Shown piece after piece: positions 34,972 to 41,823 of a stretch of DNA of 64,000 nucleotides (positions are counted from its first letter, which is position 1; every line of letters begins with the position of its first letter). The DNA is from Fontivita pretiosa (GTDB taxonomy: Bacteria > Planctomycetota > Phycisphaerae > Tepidisphaerales > Tepidisphaeraceae). The stretch covers positions 1,054,001 through 1,118,000 of the forward strand of contig NZ_CP191258.1 of assembly GCF_050410795.1 (NCBI RefSeq). Reading direction: 5' to 3'. The notes below the pieces were generated by a model. The model did no database searches. It was not told where the DNA came from and was given only the letters and a program-made list of their open reading frames with translations. The position numbers and the translations under genes were made by a program.

Positions 34972-35552
34972 GCTGCGCCTCGCAGTCCGGCCAGGCGAAG
35001 CCTGATCGCCAGCATGTCACGATTGGGCGTGACCAGGTCTCGTCTGCCGCTCTCGCTGCCGATCCGCGCCGAGGTGGTCGGGTAGGCGGGGATTGGCGTG
35101 AGCGTAACTTCCAGAAGCTGGCCGATGCGGTGAATGGTCCGGATCGTTTCGCCGCCTGCCCGAGTCCAGGTATCTTCGGCGTTGCGGAAGCGGAAGCTCA
35201 TGCCGTCGATGTCGCCTCGCCGCACGCTCTCCACCGCATCTCTGCCGACGGACGTGTTCGGTGGAATGATCTCCACGCTCAGGCCGCGGCGGTCTTCCCG
35301 GATGCTGAGCGTTCCCTTGCTCCGCCGGCCGAGGATAAGCTGTGTGCTGTGGTGCATCAGGGCGAGCACTTCATCGTTGCCGGCCACGATCTGCGCGAAC
35401 GCGCCGGGCAGAATCTTTTCACGGAATCCGTCCAGGTCTTCCGACAGCGAATTGAAGACTGCGGCATACCCGGTGATGCGCGGCAGGCCGTCGCCAGCAC
35501 CCGCGCCGTCGGCCACCCGCAGTTCGTGGCCAAACCTGAGTTCGCTCGGCAT
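34968..35552 (-). CDS. HK97-family prohead protease
   Basis: 194 aa. ITGYAAVFNSLSEDLDGFREKILPGAF and GMSFRF are family signatures; catalytic His67 (MHHS) and Ser119 (GMSF) are in place. It cleaves scaffold and capsid proteins during head maturation. No capsid gene is recognised in the element, so the substrate would be a helper's. The tail VTPNRDMLAIRLRLAGL is repeated in the next upstream gene. Confidence 0.85.
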   Translation of the reverse strand: MPSELRFGHELRVADGAGAGDGLPRITGYAAVFNSLSEDLDGFREKILPGAFAQIVAGNDEVLALMHHSTQLILGRRSKGTLSIREDRRGLSVEIIPPNTSVGRDAVESVRRGDIDGMSFRFRNAEDTWTRAGGETIRTIHRIGQLLEVTLTPIPAYPTTSARIGSESGRRDLVTPNRDMLAIRLRLAGLRGAA

Positions 35553-35582
35553 GTCCGGTGTCTCCTCGATGCGCGTCGCGCC

Positions 35583-35927
35583 TCACAGCTTCGACCCGGC
35601 CATTCGCAGGCGCACAGCGATCCTGTCGCGGTTGGGCTTGCTGCCGGTTGCAAAGGGCCATCGCTTCGGCACGGGCGCTTCGCGGACGATTCGGCGATAC
35701 TCGCCGTCGGTGCAGGTGCGAAGCCGAAGCATGAACGCATCGTAGCTGGTTCGTTCTTTGTCACTCATTGCCGCAAGGCACTGGCGGCGGTGTTGCTCGC
35801 AGGCGGCGTCGAATTCCGCGCACATTGACGCGCTGGGGTTGCCCCATGCGTCGGCGCGTTCGTCGCCGCAGGCAGTGGAGTGCCACCGGAAATCCTTCAG
35901 CAGCGGGTCGTAGGTTCTCTTGTTCAT
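35583..35927 (-). CDS. Unrecognised protein sharing a C-terminal tail with the prohead protease
   Basis: 114 aa from ATG 35927, behind GAGCAAGCC; an ATG at 35960 is possible. The body is charged and Cys-containing (WHSTACGDERADAWG). The C-terminus KPNRDRIAVRLRMAG resembles TPNRDMLAIRLRLAG of the protease. A shared targeting or interaction tail is suggested. Confidence 0.55.
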   Translation of the reverse strand: MNKRTYDPLLKDFRWHSTACGDERADAWGNPSASMCAEFDAACEQHRRQCLAAMSDKERTSYDAFMLRLRTCTDGEYRRIVREAPVPKRWPFATGSKPNRDRIAVRLRMAGSKL

Positions 35928-35961
35928 GGCTTGCTCGGGTTGAATGGCTTTCGCTCGCATG

Positions 35962-36673
35962 TCAGCGGACTTCGGTCCAGCTTTCGTTGTCGTCGATCGG
36001 GGCGACCTCGACGGCCGGAAGGGCTTCGGCCAGTGCTTTGGTGTCCCTGGCCTGGTTGCCGGTGAGCTTTGGCAGATACCCGTGTTCGCGCGCCTCCTTG
36101 ATGATCAGGTTGATCGTCGAATAATCGTCGGTTCGATCCCAGAATGCGGGCATGGGGCCGATTGCGCGAATCGGATCGATCACACCAGCGCCGGAATCGA
36201 TCAGGATTTCGCGGACCTGGCGGCTCGGCCTCGCAGGCCGTGGAAAGTTCAACGAGGCAGGCGATGACTCGTCGCACGGCGTCGCGATGAGCAGGGAAGA
36301 TCTGCTGGCAGAACTGCTTGCTGAGCTGGGTTCGTCGCTCCTCCAGAACCCGCCGCTGCATTTCGATGGCCTTGGCCAGCTTCCGGCGCCTCTGACCCAG
36401 CTCCGCGCGCTGCTGCTCGTTCAGGTAAATCAGCTCAGGCCCCGCCGTCGGCGCTGCGGCGGCTTGCTGCTCCTGCTCGGTCAGCCCCTTGACCATTGCC
36501 CTGAATGCGTCGGGGTGTTCGCGCGGTGGCTGGTCGCCCAGACGGCCGATCAGGGCTTGCGCTTCGGCAAGCTCGCGGTTCAACTGCTGCAGGTTTTCGT
36601 GTGCCTCGCGATATAGCGGGTCGTCCATCACATCCAATCGCGGCAGGGCTGTTTGTGTGGCTGATTTGTTCAC
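35962..36673 (-). pseudogene. Two frames of one probable gene (frameshift near 36.24 kb)
   Basis: The frame from ATG 36673 reads as a coiled-coil protein (REAHENLQQLNRELAEAQALIGRLG, RRKLAKAIEMQRRVLEERRTQLSKQF) up to about 36,235, then becomes Arg/Pro-rich nonsense. The +1 frame from there to 35962 reads naturally (REILIDSGAGVIDPIRAIGP, then YSTINLIIKEAREHGYLPKL). A single indel, a programmed +1 shift, or two overlapping genes (TTG at 36252) would each explain it. Confidence 0.55.
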
Positions 36674-36903
36674 GGCAGATCACCTTTCTGCCGGCTGGCG
36701 GCCGGCGATGGAAATTGCCTCGCGCGTTGTTCGGCAACGGCTTGAAGGATTCGTCTCTGCGCTTCGCGGCTGAAATACTCGACGCCGTTCAGCCGCAGCG
36801 CCGGCGCCACGCCGGCGCGATGTGCGATGTGACGCAGCTCGTGAAAGCTCACGCCGTGCACGGTCACCAGATGTGCCAGTGATGCCAGGTCGCGCGCTCC
36901 CAT
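36670..36903 (-). CDS. Small HTH-like protein
   Basis: 77 aa from ATG 36903. HELRHIAHRAGVAPALRLNGVEYFSREAQRRILQAV resembles a MerR/excisionase-type winged helix. Its stop overlaps the next start (36670-36673). Function unknown. Confidence 0.5.
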   Translation of the reverse strand: MGARDLASLAHLVTVHGVSFHELRHIAHRAGVAPALRLNGVEYFSREAQRRILQAVAEQRARQFPSPAASRQKGDLP

Positions 36904-36959
36904 GACGGATCTTACGTTCCGGGCCGGGTCGTGTTTCTGAGGGCAGTCCGAGTTTCGGA

Positions 36960-37211
36960 CTAGTTTGCTGCGCCGGGCGCAGCGCCCGGCGGATACAGCC
37001 AGCGGATGGTGTACCGGCAGCCGCAGGTCGTGCATGTTACATATTGGTACAAGGCGTCCGCGCGGCGCTTGGTTCCGCCGGTGGCGTGGCAGTGCCAGTC
37101 GCCGCATTGGGGACAGGCCGGAAGCTGGCGGGTCTGGAATCCGGTTCGCCTTGCGGCCGTCACGACCTGGCGCGACTTGGGGCGTTCTGGCTTCATCTGC
37201 TTAGACGTCAT
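36960..37211 (-). CDS. Zinc-ribbon protein
   Basis: 83 aa. CPQCGDWHCHATGG then CTTCGCRYTIRW gives two CxxC knuckles about 27 residues apart, with a basic N-terminus. Such small ribbons in phages act as transcription regulators or DNA-binding accessory proteins. Confidence 0.65.
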   Translation of the reverse strand: MTSKQMKPERPKSRQVVTAARRTGFQTRQLPACPQCGDWHCHATGGTKRRADALYQYVTCTTCGCRYTIRWLYPPGAAPGAAN

Positions 37212-37233
37212 TTGCGCCTCACCGGGCCGAGAA

Positions 37234-37809
37234 TCAGAACGGGATATCGTCTTCGCTGAAGTGCCGCTCGTCGCCGAGGGGTAGCTCCGCCGGCTTGCGG
37301 ACGAACCCGTCGGCCACGAACTGCCGGAGCTGCGACGCGGTGAAAAGCTCGATGGGCAGACCCAGGTACTTTCGCGCCGCGGCCTTGAGGCTTTCGGCCA
37401 GCTCCTGCTCGCTGGCGCCCGGGTTGGCCTTGCGCCACGCCGCCCACACTTCCGCCTTGGCGGCGCGGATGTCGCCGTCGCCCGGCGCGGTGGCGCCGCC
37501 GGGCGCGCGGGTGCGAATGCGGATGCAGGGGACTCGCTTGCCGGCGAAGTCGGTTTCGCTGGGGGTCAAGATGATCTGCCGGCCGGCCCACTCGTCGGTG
37601 TCCGCCCCGTACAGGTCGGCAATGGTGTCGGCGTTGGTGCGGTTGAGCACCAGCCGCTGCTCGATCTCCTGGAAACTGACGACCGGCTTTTCCTCGGTGC
37701 GGTCGGTGCCCACGTCCTCGATCGCGACGGACCTGATCGTGAGCACCCGATCGCCGTCCAGGTCCGCGGCCTTAAGAAACTTGCTCGGAAACGCCTGCTT
37801 GATGTTCAT
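37234..37809 (-). CDS. Conserved phage-type protein with SSB-like DDIPF C-terminal tip
   Basis: 191 aa from ATG 37809 (AGGAG 7 bases upstream). FPSKFLKAADLDGDRVLTIRSV, VLNRTNADTIADLYG, then GRQIILTPSETDFAGKRVPCIRIR are recurrent phage-protein blocks. It ends FSEDDIPF, nearly identical to the acidic C-terminal tip by which SSB recruits repair and replication enzymes. The frame is open up to ATG 37971, which overlaps the upstream stop (ATGA) and would add 54 residues. Confidence 0.65.
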   Translation of the reverse strand: MNIKQAFPSKFLKAADLDGDRVLTIRSVAIEDVGTDRTEEKPVVSFQEIEQRLVLNRTNADTIADLYGADTDEWAGRQIILTPSETDFAGKRVPCIRIRTRAPGGATAPGDGDIRAAKAEVWAAWRKANPGASEQELAESLKAAARKYLGLPIELFTASQLRQFVADGFVRKPAELPLGDERHFSEDDIPF

Positions 37810-37967
37810 TGCTTGCTCCTGCCCGTTGTCGGGCGTTTGGGGGTTTGAAAGTTCAGTCACGTCAAGACATTTGAGTCCATAAGTCCGCAACGCGGCCTTC
37901 AGCAGCCGCCGCACGCGCTGGACTGCCGGCGGGCCGGGGCCGACGGGGGCGAAGGTCAGGCGGATCC

Positions 37968-38453
37968 TCATCGGCTGAACCTCGTATCGACCGCCTTCAA
38001 TGTTTTCGCCGGCCTGCCTTCCCTCAGCTCCTGCTGCTCGACGACTTCGAATAGCTCGGCGAAGCGATCTTCGCCGGCCGCCTGACGGATAGAGCCGTGC
38101 TTGAAGGCACCCGCCGCCAGGAAATCCCGCGCCGCGGCGGCAACGTCCCCGCCGGCCAGCTCCAGCACGGCGGCCAGCACCGCGCCGCGGTCCCGCGGCT
38201 CGACGCGCTTTTCGATGCCGGCGTAGTAGCGAACCGTTCCGATGAGCAGATCCCCGCCGCTTGAAACGCGCTCAAGCAGTTTGGCCTTGATTCGCTCATC
38301 GAGGCGCCTGGCGGCGGCCTTGACGAAGGCGACCCGCTCCAGCAACTCGGCCCAGGCGTCGGGCGCCGCGTCGATGGGCAGCGCGTCGATCGCCCGCTCC
38401 AAAGCGGCGAGCTTGTCGGCGGGGGCGGTTTCGTTGGCGGTCAGTTCAGTCAC
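37968..38453 (-). CDS. Unrecognised element protein
   Basis: 161 aa. GTG 38453 overlaps the previous stop (GTGA) and follows GGAGG. Helical, acidic N-terminus (KLAALERAIDALPIDAAPDAWAELLERV), middle with VRYYAGIEKRVEPRDR, C-terminus FKHGSIRQAAGEDRF. It probably belongs to the DNA-processing block. Confidence 0.55.
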   Translation of the reverse strand: MTELTANETAPADKLAALERAIDALPIDAAPDAWAELLERVAFVKAAARRLDERIKAKLLERVSSGGDLLIGTVRYYAGIEKRVEPRDRGAVLAAVLELAGGDVAAAARDFLAAGAFKHGSIRQAAGEDRFAELFEVVEQQELREGRPAKTLKAVDTRFSR

Positions 38454-38788
38454 GGTAGTCCTCCGGTTTCGGTTGATTCGATCGCGATGTCGAAGCGGTC
38501 ATGCAGCCAGCGGCTGCACCGGCCCACGTACTCGGCGAAGGCGGCGGTGCTCAGGCTCGCCGTGCTTTTGGGCGGCAGCGATCCGACAACCTCGCCGGTC
38601 AGCGGGTCGATGATCGGCTCGGCCAGGAAGCGGGCCTTGAGCAGCTCGTGGGCGGCGGATTTACCAATCATTAGCCGGCGGGCCAGGGACGCTACGACCG
38701 CCGCCCAGTAGAAGCGGTTGGCTTGGGATGAACGGGTTGGGCCGGGGTGGAGTTTCATCTCTTTATTGGCGGTTGGTGCGGCACTCAT
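38450..38788 (-). CDS. NinB/Orf-like recombination protein (tentative)
   Basis: 112 aa from ATG 38788, preceded by a G-rich site. SQANRFYWAAVVASLARRLMI, then LPPKSTASLSTAAFAEYVGRCSRWLHDRF, follows the STS..LST.eF..Y pattern of phage NinB/Orf-type proteins that load recombinases on ssDNA. Overlaps the ATPase gene end by 26 bases. Confidence 0.45.
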   Translation of the reverse strand: MSAAPTANKEMKLHPGPTRSSQANRFYWAAVVASLARRLMIGKSAAHELLKARFLAEPIIDPLTGEVVGSLPPKSTASLSTAAFAEYVGRCSRWLHDRFDIAIESTETGGLP

Positions 38789-40091
38789 CGCCCCCCCTCG
38801 TTTCGCCCAAGATGCCAGGTTCGTTGAACTTGGCATCTTCGGGATCTTGGCACAGAAAACCGCCGTTTTTCCGTTGATTTTCACGAAGGCGCCAAGATGC
38901 CAAGTTCTCGTGTTCTTGGGGAACTTGGCATCTTCGGCTGGCATCTTCGGGCGTGCTAAGCTTGGGCAATCGCCATTGCCAGCCGCCAGTGAAACTGTTT
39001 TTTTCGCGAATAACCCCAATCGCGTCCGCGGCTCGCTGAACGGTCCGCCAGGCCAACCCCGCAGCGGCGGTCTCCGCCCGCACTCTGGCGGCCTCAACTT
39101 CACCGCCGGCCAGCAACGTCGCCAGCCAGCCCTTTGCCGAATTCAGCGCCTCCGGCTCCGGGCCGGGCTTGCGGTCTTCGTCGTCGCCGTCGGCCGCGGC
39201 CAGCGCCTCGTCGGCGCTCATGTCCACCGGGTCGCGCTCCCAGTCGATCGCCGGCGGATCGCCGGCGATGGTGAAGGCCAGCCCGCCGCCCTCCGGCGCG
39301 ATGTTGTTTTTGCCTGGCAGCAGCAGCCGCCGCGCCTTGTTTTGGGGATCGCGCGCCAGGTGCCAGACGGTCCGCGCGATTCCGGTAAAGCCGATGGAAC
39401 CCAAGATTCGCTCGTCGGCGCCGTCCGACCGCCCTTTTCTCCAGTGGGCGACAATCAGAATGGCGCAACCGTACTGCCCCGCCAGCCGCCCAACCGGCGC
39501 CAGCACCGCGCGCACCTCGGCATCTTTATGAGAATCCACGCCCCCCCCTAGAAAGCTGCCAATCGGATCGATGACGACGAGCTGACAATCTGGCACCCGA
39601 ATCAAGGCCTCCTCTAGGGCCGCAGCGTCGCGCAAAGTGAAGGCGACCTCATTCAGTTCACCTTCATGCCCGACCAGCCGTACCCCTTCTAGCAAATGAA
39701 TCCGATTCACGTCCGCCCGATGGGCATCGAGGCGGGGCCGGATCGTGTCCGCCGCATCGTCCTCGGCGCCGACAAGGATCACTGACCCTAGCGGCGCGTT
39801 GCCGCTGCCGTCCGGCCACGGCGACCCGGTGCTTACCCTGGCCGCAATGTCCGTGGTCAGGAAACTCTTCCCCTCGCCGGGCCTGCCTCCAATGAGGCTG
39901 ATCCGCCCTAGCGGCAGCCGCCCAGGCCAAAGCCAGCGTATCTTCTCCGGCGCGACCTCGGCCATGCACCGCAGAATTGGTCCCGGTTCCGGCTCGGTTT
40001 CACCAGGTCCTGCCGGGTGACCGTCGCCGGGCGGCATCTCCTCGCGCGGGAAAAACGCGGCATCCTCGGGGTATCGCGGATCAATTCGCAT
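38763..40091 (-). CDS. RepA/AAA_25-type replicative ATPase (RecA fold)
   Basis: 442 aa. GGRPGEGKS (residues 68-76) is Walker A; LVVIDPIGSFLGGG is Walker B; AILIVAHWRKG resembles the RecA-fold sensor segment. The C-terminal 100 residues include a winged-helix-like part (ETAAAGLAWRTVQRAADAIGV). Such ATPases are replicative helicases or initiators of plasmids and phage satellites. The last 150 bases carry repeated GGCATCTTCGG motifs (38806-38951). Confidence 0.78.
   Translation of the reverse strand: MRIDPRYPEDAAFFPREEMPPGDGHPAGPGETEPEPGPILRCMAEVAPEKIRWLWPGRLPLGRISLIGGRPGEGKSFLTTDIAARVSTGSPWPDGSGNAPLGSVILVGAEDDAADTIRPRLDAHRADVNRIHLLEGVRLVGHEGELNEVAFTLRDAAALEEALIRVPDCQLVVIDPIGSFLGGGVDSHKDAEVRAVLAPVGRLAGQYGCAILIVAHWRKGRSDGADERILGSIGFTGIARTVWHLARDPQNKARRLLLPGKNNIAPEGGGLAFTIAGDPPAIDWERDPVDMSADEALAAADGDDEDRKPGPEPEALNSAKGWLATLLAGGEVEAARVRAETAAAGLAWRTVQRAADAIGVIREKNSFTGGWQWRLPKLSTPEDASRRCQVPQEHENLASWRLRENQRKNGGFLCQDPEDAKFNEPGILGETRGGDECRTNRQ
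38806..38951. repeat. Cluster of five direct/inverted repeats (possible iterons/origin)
   Basis: Two inverted copies, CCCAAGATGCCAGGTTC (38806-38822) and GCCAAGATGCCAAGTTC (38891-38907), and three direct copies, GAACTTGGCATCTTCGG (38826-38842 and 38921-38937) and GGCATCTTCGG (38940-38950). The 6-base core is GGCATC/GATGCC. The copies sit in the 3' end of the ATPase gene as two inverted-repeat pairs plus one extra. They may be a replication origin or a regulatory site. Confidence 0.55.
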
Positions 40092-40558
40092 TATGGCCTC
40101 GTTTGGTTTTGGGCCTCGACTGCCTCGATCAGCTCCGCCGCGCGAAGCGCCAGTCGCCCCTCGTCAAAATCAACTGCGAAAAACAGACGCGCGAGCTTTT
40201 CGGGGGACCAGCGCATCGGCCCCAGTTCAGCGCGGGTGTCGGTCGGGTCCCAGAGGCCGAGGTGTCCGAGCGCGGCCCGGCAAAGCTCGGCACGGCGAAC
40301 AATCCCCGCCCAGGTGCCGTGGTGCTGCGCGCCGACCTCGAGCGCGACAAAGAGTGCCCTCGTGTCGTCTTGGTCGAAATGTTTTTCGGTGATGCCGAGG
40401 TCGCGCACGATTGCCATTCCCCATCGCGCCGCCGGTGCAATGTTCGTCAGCAGCCGCAGCTCAGCCCGGGCGCGGCGTTCAGCCAGGCGAATCGCGCGTC
40501 GATCGGCAGCGAGATCGCGGTTGATTTTCTGCTGGGGTAAGTTAGTATGGAGTAGCAT
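40091..40558 (-). CDS. DnaB-N-domain-like protein (tentative)
   Basis: 155 aa from ATG 40558. LLTNIAPAARWGMAIVRDLGITEKHFDQDDTRALFVALEVG resembles the DnaB N-terminal domain pattern. It overlaps the ATPase start by one base (TAATG), so the pair may represent a helicase whose N- and motor domains are on separate proteins. Confidence 0.45.
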   Translation of the reverse strand: MLLHTNLPQQKINRDLAADRRAIRLAERRARAELRLLTNIAPAARWGMAIVRDLGITEKHFDQDDTRALFVALEVGAQHHGTWAGIVRRAELCRAALGHLGLWDPTDTRAELGPMRWSPEKLARLFFAVDFDEGRLALRAAELIEAVEAQNQTRP

Positions 40559-40605
40559 CTGGTTTCTCGTTCGCGCCGGCCAGCCCCCCCTCTGGCCGGC
40601 TTTTT

Positions 40606-40935
40606 TTATTGCCCCCCGACCTCGAAGCCTGCCGCCTGTAGCTCCTCGACGGCGCGCTGCGACTGGCACTGCCGCACCGCCGGCGGATCCGGGGGGGGCA
40701 GATCGGGGTTGGTCAGGCGCTCAATAAATCGCTGAATCGCCTCGCGAGAGGTTCGGATGCCGCCCGGCGTCCGGACCACCTCCAGCCGCACTCGCGCGCC
40801 ATTGGCGGCGCGCGCCCCGTGCAGCGCCAAGCGGTACATTTTCTGGATTGAGGCGCGGCGGTTGCCGCGGCAGAAGACCGGGTATGCTCGGGCTTCGCCC
40901 AACTCGACGAGCTGTTCGCTAAAAATGTCGATCAT
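40606..40935 (-). CDS. DUF1580-family HTH protein
   Basis: 109 aa. MIDIFSEQLVELGEA start, then ASIQKMYRLALHGARAANGARVRLEVVRTPGGIRTSREAIQRFIERL: the DUF1580 layout, a planctomycete-typical excisionase-like winged helix. Preceded by 10-bp tandem repeats at 40980-41013, a possible binding site. Confidence 0.75.
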   Translation of the reverse strand: MIDIFSEQLVELGEARAYPVFCRGNRRASIQKMYRLALHGARAANGARVRLEVVRTPGGIRTSREAIQRFIERLTNPDLPPPDPPAVRQCQSQRAVEELQAAGFEVGGQ

Positions 40936-40979
40936 GCCCGCCCGTTTATCTTCCGGGGGGCCGGTTGGGTGTGCTGTTC

Positions 40980-41013
40980 GGTCAGGTTCGGTCAGGTTTG
41001 GTCAGGTTTGGTC
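40980..41013. repeat. 10-bp tandem repeats upstream of the DUF1580 gene
   Basis: Three copies of GGTCAGGTTY plus a partial GGTCA. The period equals one helical turn. It lies between two leftward genes, covering the stop of the upstream one. Confidence 0.6.
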
Positions 41014-41704
41014 AACGGACATTGCGCGGGAACCGGCGCGGGAGATCCGGAACAAACTGCTTTTCAAGCCAGGGGCGAATATCATCCCAGCGCCACAGGC
41101 TTGGCTTGCCGCCGCCGCCTCGAACGAATGGCGCCGGCATCCGATCGAGATACTTTTCCAGGGTGCGTTTGGTCCGATTCACGATCGCGGCGGCCTGATC
41201 CAGGGTCACGCACTGCGGCGCGACCTCGTCCTGACTTGTGTCCGCCGCCGCGATCATCGCGGAGCTGGTCAGGTCGCGCGCGGGAACCGACGACATCTCG
41301 CGAAGCTCGCGGATGCGAGCCTCCAGCCCGCGCCGCAGCTCATCGCATCGGGCGTCTTGCTCAGTTGACAAGCCCAGCCGCGCCGCCGCAAGGCGCCCGC
41401 CTACCAGCTCCGCAAGTTCCACAACGGCACACAGCACTCCATGCAGCCAGACGGCCGGCTCCAAGCCAGCAATCGGGATCGGCGGGGCCACCGCCGCCGC
41501 CTTCACCGCTTCCTGCGCGGCCTGCACCTCCCGCCATGCCTGCTCGATGTCCGTGGCCAGTTCCGCAACAAGCCGATCCGTGTCGCGGGCGGGGATCATC
41601 CTCGCCGCTGCCTTATCAAGCCTCCGCTGCAGCGACAGCATCCAGCCGGCGGAATGGGAAAACTCGTAAAGGGCTTCTGCGAACTGTGGCATGTCATTGG
41701 GCAT
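41012..41704 (-). CDS. Protein with C-terminal excisionase-like HTH
   Basis: 230 aa from ATG 41704, behind AAAGGTGACC. The N-terminal 160 residues are helical (FAEALYEFSHSAGWMLSLQRRLDKA). The last 70 carry a MerR/excisionase-like domain: VTLDQAAAIVNRTKRTLEKYLDRM, then WRWDDIRPWLEKQF. Next to the integrase, so likely a recombination-direction or control protein. Confidence 0.6.
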   Translation of the reverse strand: MPNDMPQFAEALYEFSHSAGWMLSLQRRLDKAAARMIPARDTDRLVAELATDIEQAWREVQAAQEAVKAAAVAPPIPIAGLEPAVWLHGVLCAVVELAELVGGRLAAARLGLSTEQDARCDELRRGLEARIRELREMSSVPARDLTSSAMIAAADTSQDEVAPQCVTLDQAAAIVNRTKRTLEKYLDRMPAPFVRGGGGKPSLWRWDDIRPWLEKQFVPDLPRRFPRNVR

Positions 41705-41784
41705 GGTCACCTTTCTTTCAGATCGGGTCGATCCGGGCCGGGCGGCGCGAAAGGTGACGAACACCGCCACGGCCCGAATCGCTT

Positions 41785-41803
41785 GGCCGGGAGCTAGCCG
41801 GCC
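41785..41803. terminator. Hairpin after the integrase gene
   Basis: GGCCGG/CCGGCC stem with a 7-base loop, about 20 bases past the integrase stop. No T run. Weak terminator candidate. Confidence 0.3.
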
Positions 41804-41823
41804 TTCCCGTTAATGGATGGATT

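Noticed and set aside
34523..35020. N-terminal extension of the PLD-like protein
   Set aside because: The in-frame upstream part is Arg/Pro-rich nonsense and antisense to or overlapping the 34717-34971 gene and the protease end; start set at 34522.
40980..41013. CRISPR-like repeats
   Set aside because: The 10-bp repeats are contiguous without spacers; they are tandem repeats, not a CRISPR array. No array was seen elsewhere.
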